Source: Bog-756 sp963741055
Lineage (GTDB): Bacteria > Actinomycetota > Acidimicrobiia > Acidimicrobiales > RAAP-2
Length of the DNA: 64,000 nt
NCBI GenBank assembly: GCA_963741055.1
Contig: CAVUGU010000009.1
Coordinates: forward strand, 124,001 to 188,000
Reading direction: 5' to 3'
In this document: piece by piece, positions 55,141-63,585 of the stretch
How the letters are laid out: the number at the start of each line of letters is the position of its first letter
Numbering within the stretch: position 1 is the stretch's first letter
Translations under genes and position numbers: made by a program
The notes under the pieces: model-generated
Seen by the model: the letters and a program-made list of their open reading frames with translations, nothing else
Database searches by the model: none
What the model was told of the DNA's origin: nothing

Positions 55141-56620
55141 TCAGCGACGCCGCCCCTTGCCTTTGCCCTTACGTGGGCGCGGAGGCGGTCGCTTGCCCGC
55201 GGGCCGAGTCGATCCGGAGCCCGACGCGCCACTCCGGCTGGAGGTGCCCGCGGTGCCTCCGGAGGCCACCCGAGGAGGCAGCGGAACTGGCGACCCCCGC
55301 CGGCGTACCCTTCGAGCCCTTCGAGCCACCGCGGCGCGCGGCTGCGGCCGCACCGGGTTTGATGACACCGGTGGTGCCTTGCTTGCGGCTCCGGCCGCTC
55401 GCTCGCCCTCCGGCACCGGCCATCGCCGCGGCCGCCGCCGGGGTCAGGATGCCGTAACGCTCGCTCCGCGTCTCGACCCGCTGGCGGATGGTGATGTAGC
55501 GAGGCTCGCGCTCTTTCATCATCGCGAGCAGCGGCGACGCGATGAAGATCGACGAATAGGCACCACTGGTGAGGCCGATGACCAGCGCGAGCCCGAAGCT
55601 CTGGAGGGTGGAGGCGCCGAGGAAGTACGAACCGATGACCAGCACCGAGAAGACCGGGATGATCGCCACCAACGAGGTGTTGATGGACCGGGCCAGCGTC
55701 TGGTTCATGGAGAGGTTGACCATCTCGGAGTAGGTGATCCGCCCCGAGGCGCCGAGACCCTTCGCGTTCTCGCGTATTCGGTCGAAGACCACCACCGTGT
55801 CGTAGAGGGAATAGCCGAGCACGGTCAGGATCGCCACCACCGTGTCCGGGGTGACTTCGAAGCGGCCGAGCGAGTAGATCCCGACCACCACGAGGATGTC
55901 GTGGATCACCGCGATGATCGCGGCGACCGCCATCTTGAACTCGAAGCGGACCGAGATGTAGAGGGTGACCGCGATGAAGAAGACGATCAGCGCCTCGATC
56001 GCGCGGTGGGTCACCTGACTGCCCCAGGTGCTCCCCACCTCGTTGAAGTTGACGTTGTTCGGGTTGGTGTGGGCCGCAGTCGCCAGTGCGTCCTGCACCT
56101 TGGTCTCGAGCGCCTGCTTGTCCGCCTGCGACTTGGAATTGAGGTCGAGCGTCACCTGAATCTGCTTCTGCCCGTTCAGGTGGTTGCTCAACTGCACCAC
56201 CGTCGGGTTGGCCACACCTGCCGACTCGACCGCCGAGGTGGCCTGGGACACGGTCAGGTTCTGTGAGGTCACCAGCCACGACTGGCCGCCCTTGAAATCG
56301 ATCCCGAGGTTGAGGCCGCGGGTTCCGAGCGAGATCAGGCCGGCGACGATGATCACCGCCGAGATGGTGAACCACCATTTGCGGTTGCCGATGAAGTCGA
56401 AGGACGTCTCGCCGCGATAGAGACGGAGGAAGGCGTTGGGGCGCTTGGTGCCGTCGTGGCCCTCGCGCTCCTCGGCGAACTCGAGCTCCTCCTCGAAGGC
56501 TTCTTCGAGTTCGAGGGCCGCTTCGTCTTCGACCTCACCGTCGCCGTTGCGCTCGGGACCGGCGTCGCCGTTGCGGTCGGGCCCGCCGTCGTCGTTGCCG
56601 TTGCGTCCCCGGGGGCTCAT
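55141..56620 (-). CDS. secF: Protein translocase subunit SecF (C-terminal shift likely)
   Basis: SecF works with SecD to drive late stages of Sec export with proton motive force. After an acidic cytoplasmic N-terminus (about 60 residues) come the first helix, the periplasmic domain starting NLGIDFKGGQSW, and five further helices with SVRFEFKMAVAAIIAVIHDILVV, LGYSLYDTVVVFDRIREN and NQTLARSINTS. The basic C-terminal tail is read to 55169 in one frame; a one-base shift near 55270 gives a tail ending PRKGKGKGRRR at 55141, which resembles other actinobacterial SecF tails, and I use that end. The ATG overlaps the secD stop (ATGA). Confidence 0.92.
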
Positions 56621-58157
56621 ATCCGTGCCTCGGCGGTCACGCCCAGCCCGCTCGCCACGCCCATCGTCTTCGCTTCGGTCGCCACGCGGCTGCGCCCGAG
56701 GAGGATCACGAACGGCCGGGTGAAGAAGTAGGTCACGAAGACGTCGAGGATGGTCGAGATCCCGAGGAAGAGCGCGAATCCCTGCACCGGACCGATGGAG
56801 AGCTCATAGAGGATGACCGCGCCGAGCAGCGAGACCGCGTCGGCGGCCAGCACCGTACGGAACGCGCTGTGGAACCCCCGGTCCACGCTGGTCCGGACCG
56901 TCCGGCCGGCCCGCGTCTCGTCTTTTAATCGTTCGAAGTAGACGATGTAGGAGTCGACCGTGATACCGATCGAGACCACGACGCCGATGACACCGGCGAG
57001 GTCGATGGTGATGCCTGCGGTCTGGCCCAGCAGAGCGATGATCGTCCAGAGGAGCGCACCGGTCAGGGCGAGACCCGAGATCACCACCAGCCCGAGGAGC
57101 CGGTAGTAGAAGATCATGTACAGCATCACGACGAGCAGTCCGACGAGACCGGAGATCAGCCCGGCCTGCAACGAGGCCTTTCCGAGCGTCGGCGACACCG
57201 TCTCGACTGTCAGTCGGTCGAGCTTCACCGGCAGCGCACCGTAAGTCAGATCGGTCGCGAGATTCTTCGCCGAATCCTCGGTGAAGTTACCGCTGACCTG
57301 GACGTTTCCGTTGAACGAGGTGAAGGCTCGCCTGAGTCGGCTGGGTGATGGGCGCCGAGATGACCGAGCCGTCGAGGTCCATGCCGATCAGCGCGTGGAA
57401 CTGCTGCTGGGCGAGCTGGTCCCACTTCTGCCCACCGGTGCCGGTGAAGGTGATGTTGACCACCCACTGTCCGTTGACCAGGTTGGCGCTCGCCGATTTG
57501 ATGTCGGTACCGGTCACCTGAGCCGGACCGAGCACGCATCGACCGGCGCAGTTCGCATTCGCTCCGGATGGAGGCGACGAGGGCAGGATGACCGTGTCGC
57601 TCTTGCTGTCCTGGGCGGAAGAAGTGGTCGGATAGGTGGCGAACTGTGGGTCGGCTTGGATGCTGCCGAGGTTGCTGGTGTAGCCGTTGATGCTGGAGGA
57701 GTCCGCCTTCACTCCGATGTTCGCCTGGCTGAGCTGGTTGGCCGACGCGCAGGTGGGGACGGGACCGGTCAGAAGGGCTGTGTCCCTTCGCCACCTGGTA
57801 GGGAACCGCGTAACAGAGGACCGGCCGGAAGAGCAGCTGCGCGGTGTTGCCCAGGGTCGCGAGGATCTGTTGGGAGTTCTTCTCGCCGGGGATCGAGACC
57901 GAGATCTGGTTGTTCCCCTGGCTGTTGACGGTTGCGCCGGTGGTACCGGCGTTCACCCGGTTGCCGAGAATGGTGACGATGGTGTCGAGCTGGCCGGAGT
58001 TGACCGGGGTGTGGGTCTGGTAGACGACCGAAAGGCCACCGTCGAGGTCGAGCCCGAGCTTCGGGGACCAACCCGCCGCGATGGTGGCCATCAGTCCGAC
58101 GACTGCGATGGCCACCACCGTCAGGAGGCTGACCCAGAGCGATCGCCGGTTCTTCAT
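56617..58157 (-). CDS. secD: Protein translocase subunit SecD (frame broken twice)
   Basis: SecD has an N-terminal helix, KLGLDLDGGLSVVYQT, ILGNRVNAGTTGATV, the large periplasmic domain, and the C-terminal helices LLGLVVISGLALTGALLWTI, IGITVDSYIVYFERLKDE and SVDRGFHSAFRTVLAADAVSL with the charged residues of the proton path. Frames break near 57781 (after VAKGHSP) and near 57330 (after ISAPITQPTQ), each one base over. The joined protein is about 513 residues. Start five bases from the yajC stop. Although essential and conserved, it is broken twice, a strong hint at base-calling errors. Confidence 0.93.
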
Positions 58158-58162
58158 CGCCG

Positions 58163-58744
58163 CTAGCTGCTGGGCGGCCCGTCGCCACCCGAGTCGCCGC
58201 GGTTACCGGAGTTGCGGCCTCGGCGCGCTCTCCGACCCGATCGCGACTTCGACGCGCCGTTCTGACCGTCGAGGCCGGGCGAACCATCCGAGTCGTCGGT
58301 CACCTCGTCCTCGTGCCCGTTGGTGTCGGTGGCGTCGGCGACAGCGCCGTCGTCGGAGGAGTCCTCGGCATCGTCGTGATCGTCGTAGTCGTCCTCGGTT
58401 TCGTGGTCCGGCGCGTCCGCGGGTGCCTCCAGGCGCCGGAGCACGTATTGGCGCAGCACCACGAACGAGGCGCCGACACTCGTCTCGAGTGTGACCCGGT
58501 CTCCGTCGATGTCGATGACCGATCCGACGATGCCACCCGCCGTCAGGACTTCGTCACCCACCTCGAACGTGTTCTGCTGCTCCCGCGCCGCCTTGGCCTT
58601 CCGCTGCTGGGGCCGAAGGATAAGGAAGTAGAACGCGACCGCGATGAGGATGAACAGGTAGAAGATGGCCGTCGAGCTGCTCGAGGAGCTGGTCTTGGAA
58701 GTCGCGGCGACCAGGCCGGCAAAGAGGGTGGAGACAGCCGTCAT
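58163..58744 (-). CDS. yajC: Preprotein translocase subunit YajC with long acidic tail
   Basis: YajC is a small partner of SecDF. The single helix (AIFYLFILIAVAFYFLILRP) followed by QQRKAKAAREQQNTFEVGDEVLTAGGIVG and DGDRVTLE is diagnostic. Beyond about residue 105 there is an unusual Asp/Glu/Ser-rich tail of some 85 residues ending in Arg/Gly-rich sequence; most YajC proteins end near 110. The ATG at 58744 is chosen because upstream codons are not conserved. Confidence 0.93.
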   Translation of the reverse strand: MTAVSTLFAGLVAATSKTSSSSSSTAIFYLFILIAVAFYFLILRPQQRKAKAAREQQNTFEVGDEVLTAGGIVGSVIDIDGDRVTLETSVGASFVVLRQYVLRRLEAPADAPDHETEDDYDDHDDAEDSSDDGAVADATDTNGHEDEVTDDSDGSPGLDGQNGASKSRSGRRARRGRNSGNRGDSGGDGPPSS

Positions 58745-58788
58745 CGTGGTTCGAAGAGGGGGAGGTCGTTGGGCACTGCGGCCCGACT

Positions 58789-59934
58789 CTATCCCAGGCT
58801 TGCCGCTCCGGTTCGCCGCCCCGGCGCCGACCAGATCTCCGCAGTCCGGGTCCGGAGGGCATCGAAGGTGCCCGCCTCGATCGCGACGCGAGCCTCGCGC
58901 ATCAGCCCCACCACGAAGGTGAGGTTGTGGATGCTGAGCAGGCGCCACGCGGTCGGCTCCCCCACCGACAGCAGGTGACGGAGGTAACCGCGCGACCAAC
59001 GCGCGCACGTGGAGCAGCGGCAGGCCGCGTCGAGAGGGCCCGGGTCCGCCAGATAGGCGGCGTTCCGTAGATTGACCCGGCCGTCGCTGGTCAGCACCGA
59101 GCCGTGCCGGGCCATCCGGGTCGGGGCCACACAGTCGAACTGGTCGATCCCGAGCGCGACCGCCTCAAGGAGCCCGACCGGGTCCCCGACCCCCATCAGG
59201 TACCGGGGCAGGTCCGCGGGCAGATGCTCGACCGTGGCGGCGATGGTCTCGAGCATCTGGTCCCGCGGCTCGCCGACCGAGAGGCCCCCGATGCCGTACC
59301 CGTCGAAGCCGATCGCGACGGTGCGCTCGGCGCTCTCGGCCCGCAGGCCGACATCGGTGCCTCCTTGGACGATCCCGAAGATCGCCTGACCCTCGGGTCG
59401 GGCGCTGATGCGTCGGTGATGAAGGCGCGCCCGCTGCGCCCACGCGGCTGTTCTCTCGACCGCCTGGCGCAGGACCGCCGGCTCGGCGGGAAGCGTCGCG
59501 CAGACGTCGAGCACCATCTGGATGTCCGCACCGAGCAGTCCCTGCACCTCGACCGCCGACTCGGGGGTGAGACGCACCGAGCTCCCGTCGTAGACCGAGG
59601 AGAAGGACACTCCGTCGTCGTCGACCGCCGGGCGGAGCGAGTGCACCTGGAAGCCGCCCGAGTCGGTGAGGAAATGGCCGTCCCAACCGGCGAAGCGGTG
59701 CAATCCGCCGAGCCGCGCGACGACATCCGCACCGGGCCGGAGCATGAGGTGGTAGGCGTTGGCGAGAACGACCTCGGTCCCGAGCGCTTCGACGTCAGAG
59801 CTGTCGAGCGCTTTGACCGTGCCCCGGGTCCCGACCGGCATGAAGGCGGGGATCGGGTAGGAGCCCCGCGGGGTCTGCACAAGACCGGTCCTGGCGCGAC
59901 CGTCGGTGGCGACGATCTCGACCTCGATGGTCAC
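58789..59934 (-). CDS. tgt: tRNA-guanine transglycosylase
   Basis: Tgt exchanges guanine-34 for preQ1 in tRNAs with GUN anticodons. Of 381 residues, PVGTRGTVKALDSSDVEALG, LTDSGGFQVHSLRP (catalytic Asp) and GGLSVGEP bind substrate; IDQFDCVAPTRMARHG carries the nucleophile Asp, and CRCSTCARWSRGYLRHL with the later His gives the zinc site. GTG start overlapping the queA stop (GTGA). Together with queA this indicates queuosine in the organism, either made or salvaged as preQ1/queuine; preQ1 synthesis genes are not in view. Confidence 0.95.
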   Translation of the reverse strand: MTIEVEIVATDGRARTGLVQTPRGSYPIPAFMPVGTRGTVKALDSSDVEALGTEVVLANAYHLMLRPGADVVARLGGLHRFAGWDGHFLTDSGGFQVHSLRPAVDDDGVSFSSVYDGSSVRLTPESAVEVQGLLGADIQMVLDVCATLPAEPAVLRQAVERTAAWAQRARLHHRRISARPEGQAIFGIVQGGTDVGLRAESAERTVAIGFDGYGIGGLSVGEPRDQMLETIAATVEHLPADLPRYLMGVGDPVGLLEAVALGIDQFDCVAPTRMARHGSVLTSDGRVNLRNAAYLADPGPLDAACRCSTCARWSRGYLRHLLSVGEPTAWRLLSIHNLTFVVGLMREARVAIEAGTFDALRTRTAEIWSAPGRRTGAASLG

Positions 59935-61034
59935 CGCGAGACCTCCCATACCTTCGACGGCTCCGAGGATCGCCGACGACGCCGAACGATCATCGCGTCG
60001 CCGAAGGAGAGGAAGCGATAACCGTCCGCCAGCGCCGTCGCGTAGAGATCCCGCCAAGCCGACCCTGCGAAAGCGTCGACGAGCACCAGCAGGCTGGAGC
60101 GCGGCATGTGGAAATTGGTGATCAGCACGTCGACCAGACGGAACGGATACTCCCCGCGGATGTACAGATCGGTTCGCCCGACGAGGACGCCGCTCGCCGC
60201 CGCGGCTTCGAGCGCCCGGACCGAGGTCGTCCCCACCGCCACCACCCGTTCCGCGGCCAGGCACGCGGCCAGCGTCTCTTCCGGCACCGAGTAGCGCTCC
60301 GAATGCATGAGGTGGCCTTCCACCGAGGCGGCGGTGATCGGGCGGAAAGTGCCGATCCCGATCGCGAGATCGACCCGGAGGACCTCCGCGCCGGCCTTTC
60401 GGCACGAGTCGAGGAGCTCGGGGGTGAAGTGGAGGCCGGCTGTCGGCGCGGCGCTCGAGCGCGCCCCGGGTTCTCTTGGTGCGGCGTAGACGGTCTGGTA
60501 GCGGTTCGGGTCCTCGAGGCGACCATGGAAGTACGGAGGAAGGGGCATCGTGCCGGCACGCTCGATCACCGAGGGGTCGAGCAGGCGGACCAGACAGCGC
60601 CCGTCGGTGAGGGTCGGACCGACCTCGACCACCGGCTCACGGCGATCGTCCTCGAAGAGCAGGGTCCCTCGTCGGAGACGCCGGCCCGGCCGAGCCAGTG
60701 CCTCCCACCAGGTCTCGCCCGCAGCATCCGGCTCGAGCAGAAGGACCTCCACCTGCCCGCCCGTCTGCTTCCGCAGATGCAGCCTCGCCGCGAGCACCGA
60801 GGTCTCGTTGACCACCAAGACATCGCCAGGACGGAGCAACCGAGGCAGATCGGCCATCGTCGAGTGAGTGACCCCACCGTCGGCGGTGAGTCCCGCCCCG
60901 ACCAGGAGCCGGGCCGCGCTCCGTGGCTCGGCCGGGGACTGTGCGATGGCTTCCTCGGGAAGCCCGTAGTCGTAACTCGAGGTCGGGAGCCCCTTCAACG
61001 GCCGGGCGGCCTCGGGCTGGGCGTCGGTTGGCAC
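59931..61034 (-). CDS. queA: S-adenosylmethionine:tRNA ribosyltransferase-isomerase
   Basis: QueA adds the cyclopentene-epoxide precursor to preQ1 in tRNA. Conserved parts: SYDYGLPEEAIAQSPAEPR, LRPGDVLVVNETSVLAARL, VEVLLLEP, MPLPPYFHGRLEDPNRYQTVYA, TAGLHFTPELL, TVEGHLMHSE-type and LITNFHMPRSSLLVLVDAFAG. The frame stays open upstream to 61154, through the palindrome at 61125-61144, but those codons look non-coding. I place the start at the GTG 61034 (367 residues); a TTG shortly before SYDYGLPEE is an alternative. No clear ribosome-binding site is visible. Confidence 0.92.
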   Translation of the reverse strand: MPTDAQPEAARPLKGLPTSSYDYGLPEEAIAQSPAEPRSAARLLVGAGLTADGGVTHSTMADLPRLLRPGDVLVVNETSVLAARLHLRKQTGGQVEVLLLEPDAAGETWWEALARPGRRLRRGTLLFEDDRREPVVEVGPTLTDGRCLVRLLDPSVIERAGTMPLPPYFHGRLEDPNRYQTVYAAPREPGARSSAAPTAGLHFTPELLDSCRKAGAEVLRVDLAIGIGTFRPITAASVEGHLMHSERYSVPEETLAACLAAERVVAVGTTSVRALEAAAASGVLVGRTDLYIRGEYPFRLVDVLITNFHMPRSSLLVLVDAFAGSAWRDLYATALADGYRFLSFGDAMIVRRRRRSSEPSKVWEVSR

Positions 61035-61335
61035 GAGCGCCGCCGGCTGTGGCACCGGCTCATGGGCTCGGGGCACCGGATGGTGGGTCCGAGGGAGCCC
61101 GGGGGGAGAGGTGTTGCCCGACACGTGATGTATATGTACATCACCTGATGTCATGACTCGAAAAGGGTATACCCCTCGGACGCCGGATTCCGGCGGCTCG
61201 GACGTCGGAACCCAGCGAATTCCACCTGGTCAGCTCCCCCGACTCGGTCAATCGAAAGTGGGCCAGGCCTCCGCTCTCCCCCACCCCGCGGCGGCCGGGA
61301 GCGATGGGCAACGAGCCCAGACCAGCAGTGACGAC
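61035..61335. other. Non-coding stretch between ruvB and queA
   Basis: This 301-base gap interrupts an otherwise tightly packed block. It holds the palindrome at 61125-61144, a GGGTATACCC palindrome at 61170-61179, and a GCCGGATTCCGGC dyad just upstream. On the minus strand TATACC could be a -10 element about 30 bases before the GTGATGTA palindrome, which would place the palindrome in the queA leader as a roadblock operator. No gene, tRNA or riboswitch is recognised. Confidence 0.5.
61125..61144. promoter_or_regulatory. GTGATGTA-TATG-TACATCAC palindrome, probable operator
   Basis: Eight-base perfect arms around TATG, containing the 9-mer GATGTATAT that is repeated at 6639-6664. In a genome near 70 percent GC two such matches, both intergenic, are unlikely by chance. 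It lies in the leader of queA. A further TGATGTCATGA dyad follows at 61147-61157. The binding protein is unknown. Confidence 0.55.
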
Positions 61336-62412
61336 TTAGAGGAGCGTCGATTCGATCGGGGTGAGACCGAGGTGGGTCCAAGCCCGCGGGCCGGCGACCC
61401 GACCCCGAGTGGTGCGCTGAAGGAGACCTTGCTGCAGCAAGTAAGGCTCGTAGGCGTCCTCGATGGTGTCGGGCTCCTCCCCCACGCACTGGGCGAGCGT
61501 GGTCAAGCCGACCGGCCGGCCCGTGAAGCGGCGACAGAGCACCTCGAGGATCGATCGGTCGACTTTGTCGAGGCCGAGCTCGTCGACCCCGAACACCTCG
61601 AGACCGGCCACCGCGGACTCACCGGTGATCCGCCCCTCTGCCCTCACCTCGACGAAGTCGCGGACCCGTCGCAACAACCGGTTGGCGACACGCGGTGTAC
61701 CCCGTGACCGAGCCGCGATCGCCTCGGCGCCCTCGGCATCGACCGGGACCCCGAGGATGCCGGCCGAGCGTGTGACGATCGACTGCAACTCGTCGACGCG
61801 GTAGAGATCGAGCCGCCCGACGAAACCGAACCGATCGCGCAACGGCCCCGACACCAGTCCGGTGCGGGTGGTGGCGCCTACCAAGGTGAAGCGCGGAAGA
61901 TCGAGGCGGATGCTCCGAGCGGTCGGACCCTTGCCGATCAGGATGTCGATCTTGAAGTCCTCCATCGCCGGATAGAGGATCTCCTCGACCGAGCGGTGCA
62001 ACCGATGGATCTCGTCGATGAACAGGACGTCGCCCTCTTGCAGATCGGTGAGGAGGGCCGCGAGATCGCCGGTCCACGCGAGGACGGGTCCGGCGGTCAC
62101 CCTCAATCCGACTCCCATCTCGCCGGCGACGATGCCGGCGAGCGACGTCTTGCCGAGCCCGGGCGGTCCGGCGAAGAGCAAGTGGTCGACGGGTTGGCGA
62201 CGTCGGAGTGCGGCTTCGATCACGATGCGGAGGTGCTCGGTGAGCTGGGACTGACCGACGAACTCGTCGAGCGTCCGCGGCCGGAGCCCAACATCCTCGA
62301 TTTCGTCCGACGGCTCGGCGACCGGGTCGACCGCCCGTCGGCCGTCTTCGTCGTCTCCGTCTCGCGACTCCGGATCGTCCGGCACGGCGAGCACCTCGCG
62401 ACGGGCCGGCAT
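61336..62412 (-). CDS. ruvB: Holliday-junction branch migration helicase RuvB
   Basis: A 358-residue AAA+ motor: LRPRTLDEFVGQSQLTEHL, Walker A FAGPPGLGKTSLAG, Walker B VLFIDEIHRLHRSVEEILYPAMEDF, ATTRTGLVSGPLRDRFG (sensor and Arg finger region) and a winged helix with GLTTLAQCVGEEPDTIEDAYEPYLLQQG. The ATG at 62412 is two bases past the real ruvA stop in the other frame. In the raw sequence the ruvA frame runs into ruvB without a stop, an apparent fusion that I reject. An acidic N-terminal stretch of about 40 residues precedes the AAA+ domain. Confidence 0.95.
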   Translation of the reverse strand: MPARREVLAVPDDPESRDGDDEDGRRAVDPVAEPSDEIEDVGLRPRTLDEFVGQSQLTEHLRIVIEAALRRRQPVDHLLFAGPPGLGKTSLAGIVAGEMGVGLRVTAGPVLAWTGDLAALLTDLQEGDVLFIDEIHRLHRSVEEILYPAMEDFKIDILIGKGPTARSIRLDLPRFTLVGATTRTGLVSGPLRDRFGFVGRLDLYRVDELQSIVTRSAGILGVPVDAEGAEAIAARSRGTPRVANRLLRRVRDFVEVRAEGRITGESAVAGLEVFGVDELGLDKVDRSILEVLCRRFTGRPVGLTTLAQCVGEEPDTIEDAYEPYLLQQGLLQRTTRGRVAGPRAWTHLGLTPIESTLL

Positions 62413-62414
62413 GC

Positions 62415-63009
62415 TCACCACGCGCGGGCCAGTTCGCGCAGACGCGCTGCGGACCATCTCCTCGACGGGTGCTCCGTCCTCGATCGACTCGAGGGCGCCG
62501 CTGATCTCCTCGGGTCCATAGCCCAGCTCGGTGAGCGCCGCCCGCACCTCACTTCGCGACGACGAGGCAGCCGTCGCGGGTGCGAACTCCTCGCCGAGAG
62601 TCGGGAGGTCGAGGCGGGCCTTGAGCTCGAGGAGAAGGCGAGCAGCGGTCTTCTTCCCCACGCCGGGCACCAGGCAGAGGGTACCCACGTCGTCTTCGAG
62701 CACCGCCGTGCACAGAGCGGCCGGCGAGAGCGCCGAGAGGATCGAGAGCGCGAGAGTCGGTCCCACACCGTGCGCGCCGATGAGCGCTTCGAAGCAGCGC
62801 CGCTCGTCGGCATGGGCGAAGCCATAGAGGACGATGGCGTCCTCGCGCACGTGAGTGTGGACGTGCAGGAACACCTCGCTGCCGAGGGGGCCGAGCGCGC
62901 CGACCTGGGCCGCGGGCAGCGACACCCGGTAACCCACACCGCCCACCTCGACCACTGCTTCGGCGGGTGAGGGCCGGTCGAGCAGCTGACCTCGCAGCGA
63001 GCCGATCAC
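62415..63009 (-). CDS. ruvA: Holliday-junction DNA-binding protein RuvA (frame broken near its end)
   Basis: RuvA tetramers bind four-way junctions and load RuvB. MIGSLRGQLLDR, VGGVGYRVSLP, and two helix-hairpin-helix motifs (GVGPTLALSILS and VPGVGKKTAARLLLELK) are seen; the C-terminal RuvB-contact domain starts EVRAALTELGYGPEEI. Near 62446 one extra base (GCG-T-CTG) shifts the frame; removing it gives the family-like end RSALRELARAW-stop at 62415. The length is one base over a multiple of three. The GTG overlaps the ruvC stop (GTGA). Confidence 0.93.
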
Positions 63010-63515
63010 GGCGCAGTACCCGTGGCTGCCGCCACCGCACGGCGGAGTGGCTCGGTGGCCAGATGGCATGCCGCGAGGCCGAGCGCATCGGCCACGTCGG
63101 GCGGACTTGGCGGCTCCGGCAGATCCAAGACCGCGGCGACCATCCGCTGCATCTGTTCTTTGGTCGCGCCTCCGTAGCCGACCAGCGCCTCTTTTACCTC
63201 GTTCGAGGTGTACTGGGCGACCTCGCATCCTGCGCGTCCGGCCGCCACCAGGGCCACGCCCGCGGCCTGGCCGGTCGCCATCGCGGTCCGGGCGTTCACC
63301 TGAAAGAAGACCCGCTCGATGACGACGGCGTACGGGCGGTACTCACCGACCAGTGCCTCCAACTCGTCGGCCAGGCAGGAAAGCCGCTCGGGCAACGGCA
63401 CCGTCGGTGCCGTGGAGATCACCCCGCCGGCCACCGCCGCGAGCGACCCCTTTCGCCGGGTGACCACCCCGTACCCACACCGGGAGAGCCCCGGGTCGAT
63501 CCCCATGACGAACAC
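63006..63515 (-). CDS. ruvC: Holliday-junction resolvase RuvC
   Basis: RuvC cleaves junctions bound by RuvAB. The four acidic catalytic residues are in MGIDPGLSRCGYGV, VVIERVFFQVNARTAMATGQA and PPDVADALGLAACHL; EVKEALVGYGGATKEQMQRM lies between. I choose the GTG at 63515 (169 residues); the ATG three codons later is equally possible and an open frame extends 20 codons upstream with poor sequence. It is 70 bases from yebC upstream in the same direction, the common actinobacterial order. Confidence 0.94.
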   Translation of the reverse strand: MFVMGIDPGLSRCGYGVVTRRKGSLAAVAGGVISTAPTVPLPERLSCLADELEALVGEYRPYAVVIERVFFQVNARTAMATGQAAGVALVAAGRAGCEVAQYTSNEVKEALVGYGGATKEQMQRMVAAVLDLPEPPSPPDVADALGLAACHLATEPLRRAVAAATGTAP

Positions 63516-63585
63516 TCGTTCGATGCTAACCGTCCGCCTCTGCCCGGGCGGTGATACCCGGCGGGGGCGGCGCACGCCTCAGAGC

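Noticed and set aside
61035..61154. queA start at 61154
   Set aside because: It would put the operator-like palindrome in coding sequence, and the added residues are not conserved in QueA.
61336..63009. A single open frame joins RuvA and RuvB, looking like a fusion protein
   Set aside because: Removing one base near 62446 gives a normal RuvA end (LRELARAW then stop) and a RuvB ATG two bases further. Many other genes here show the same kind of shift.
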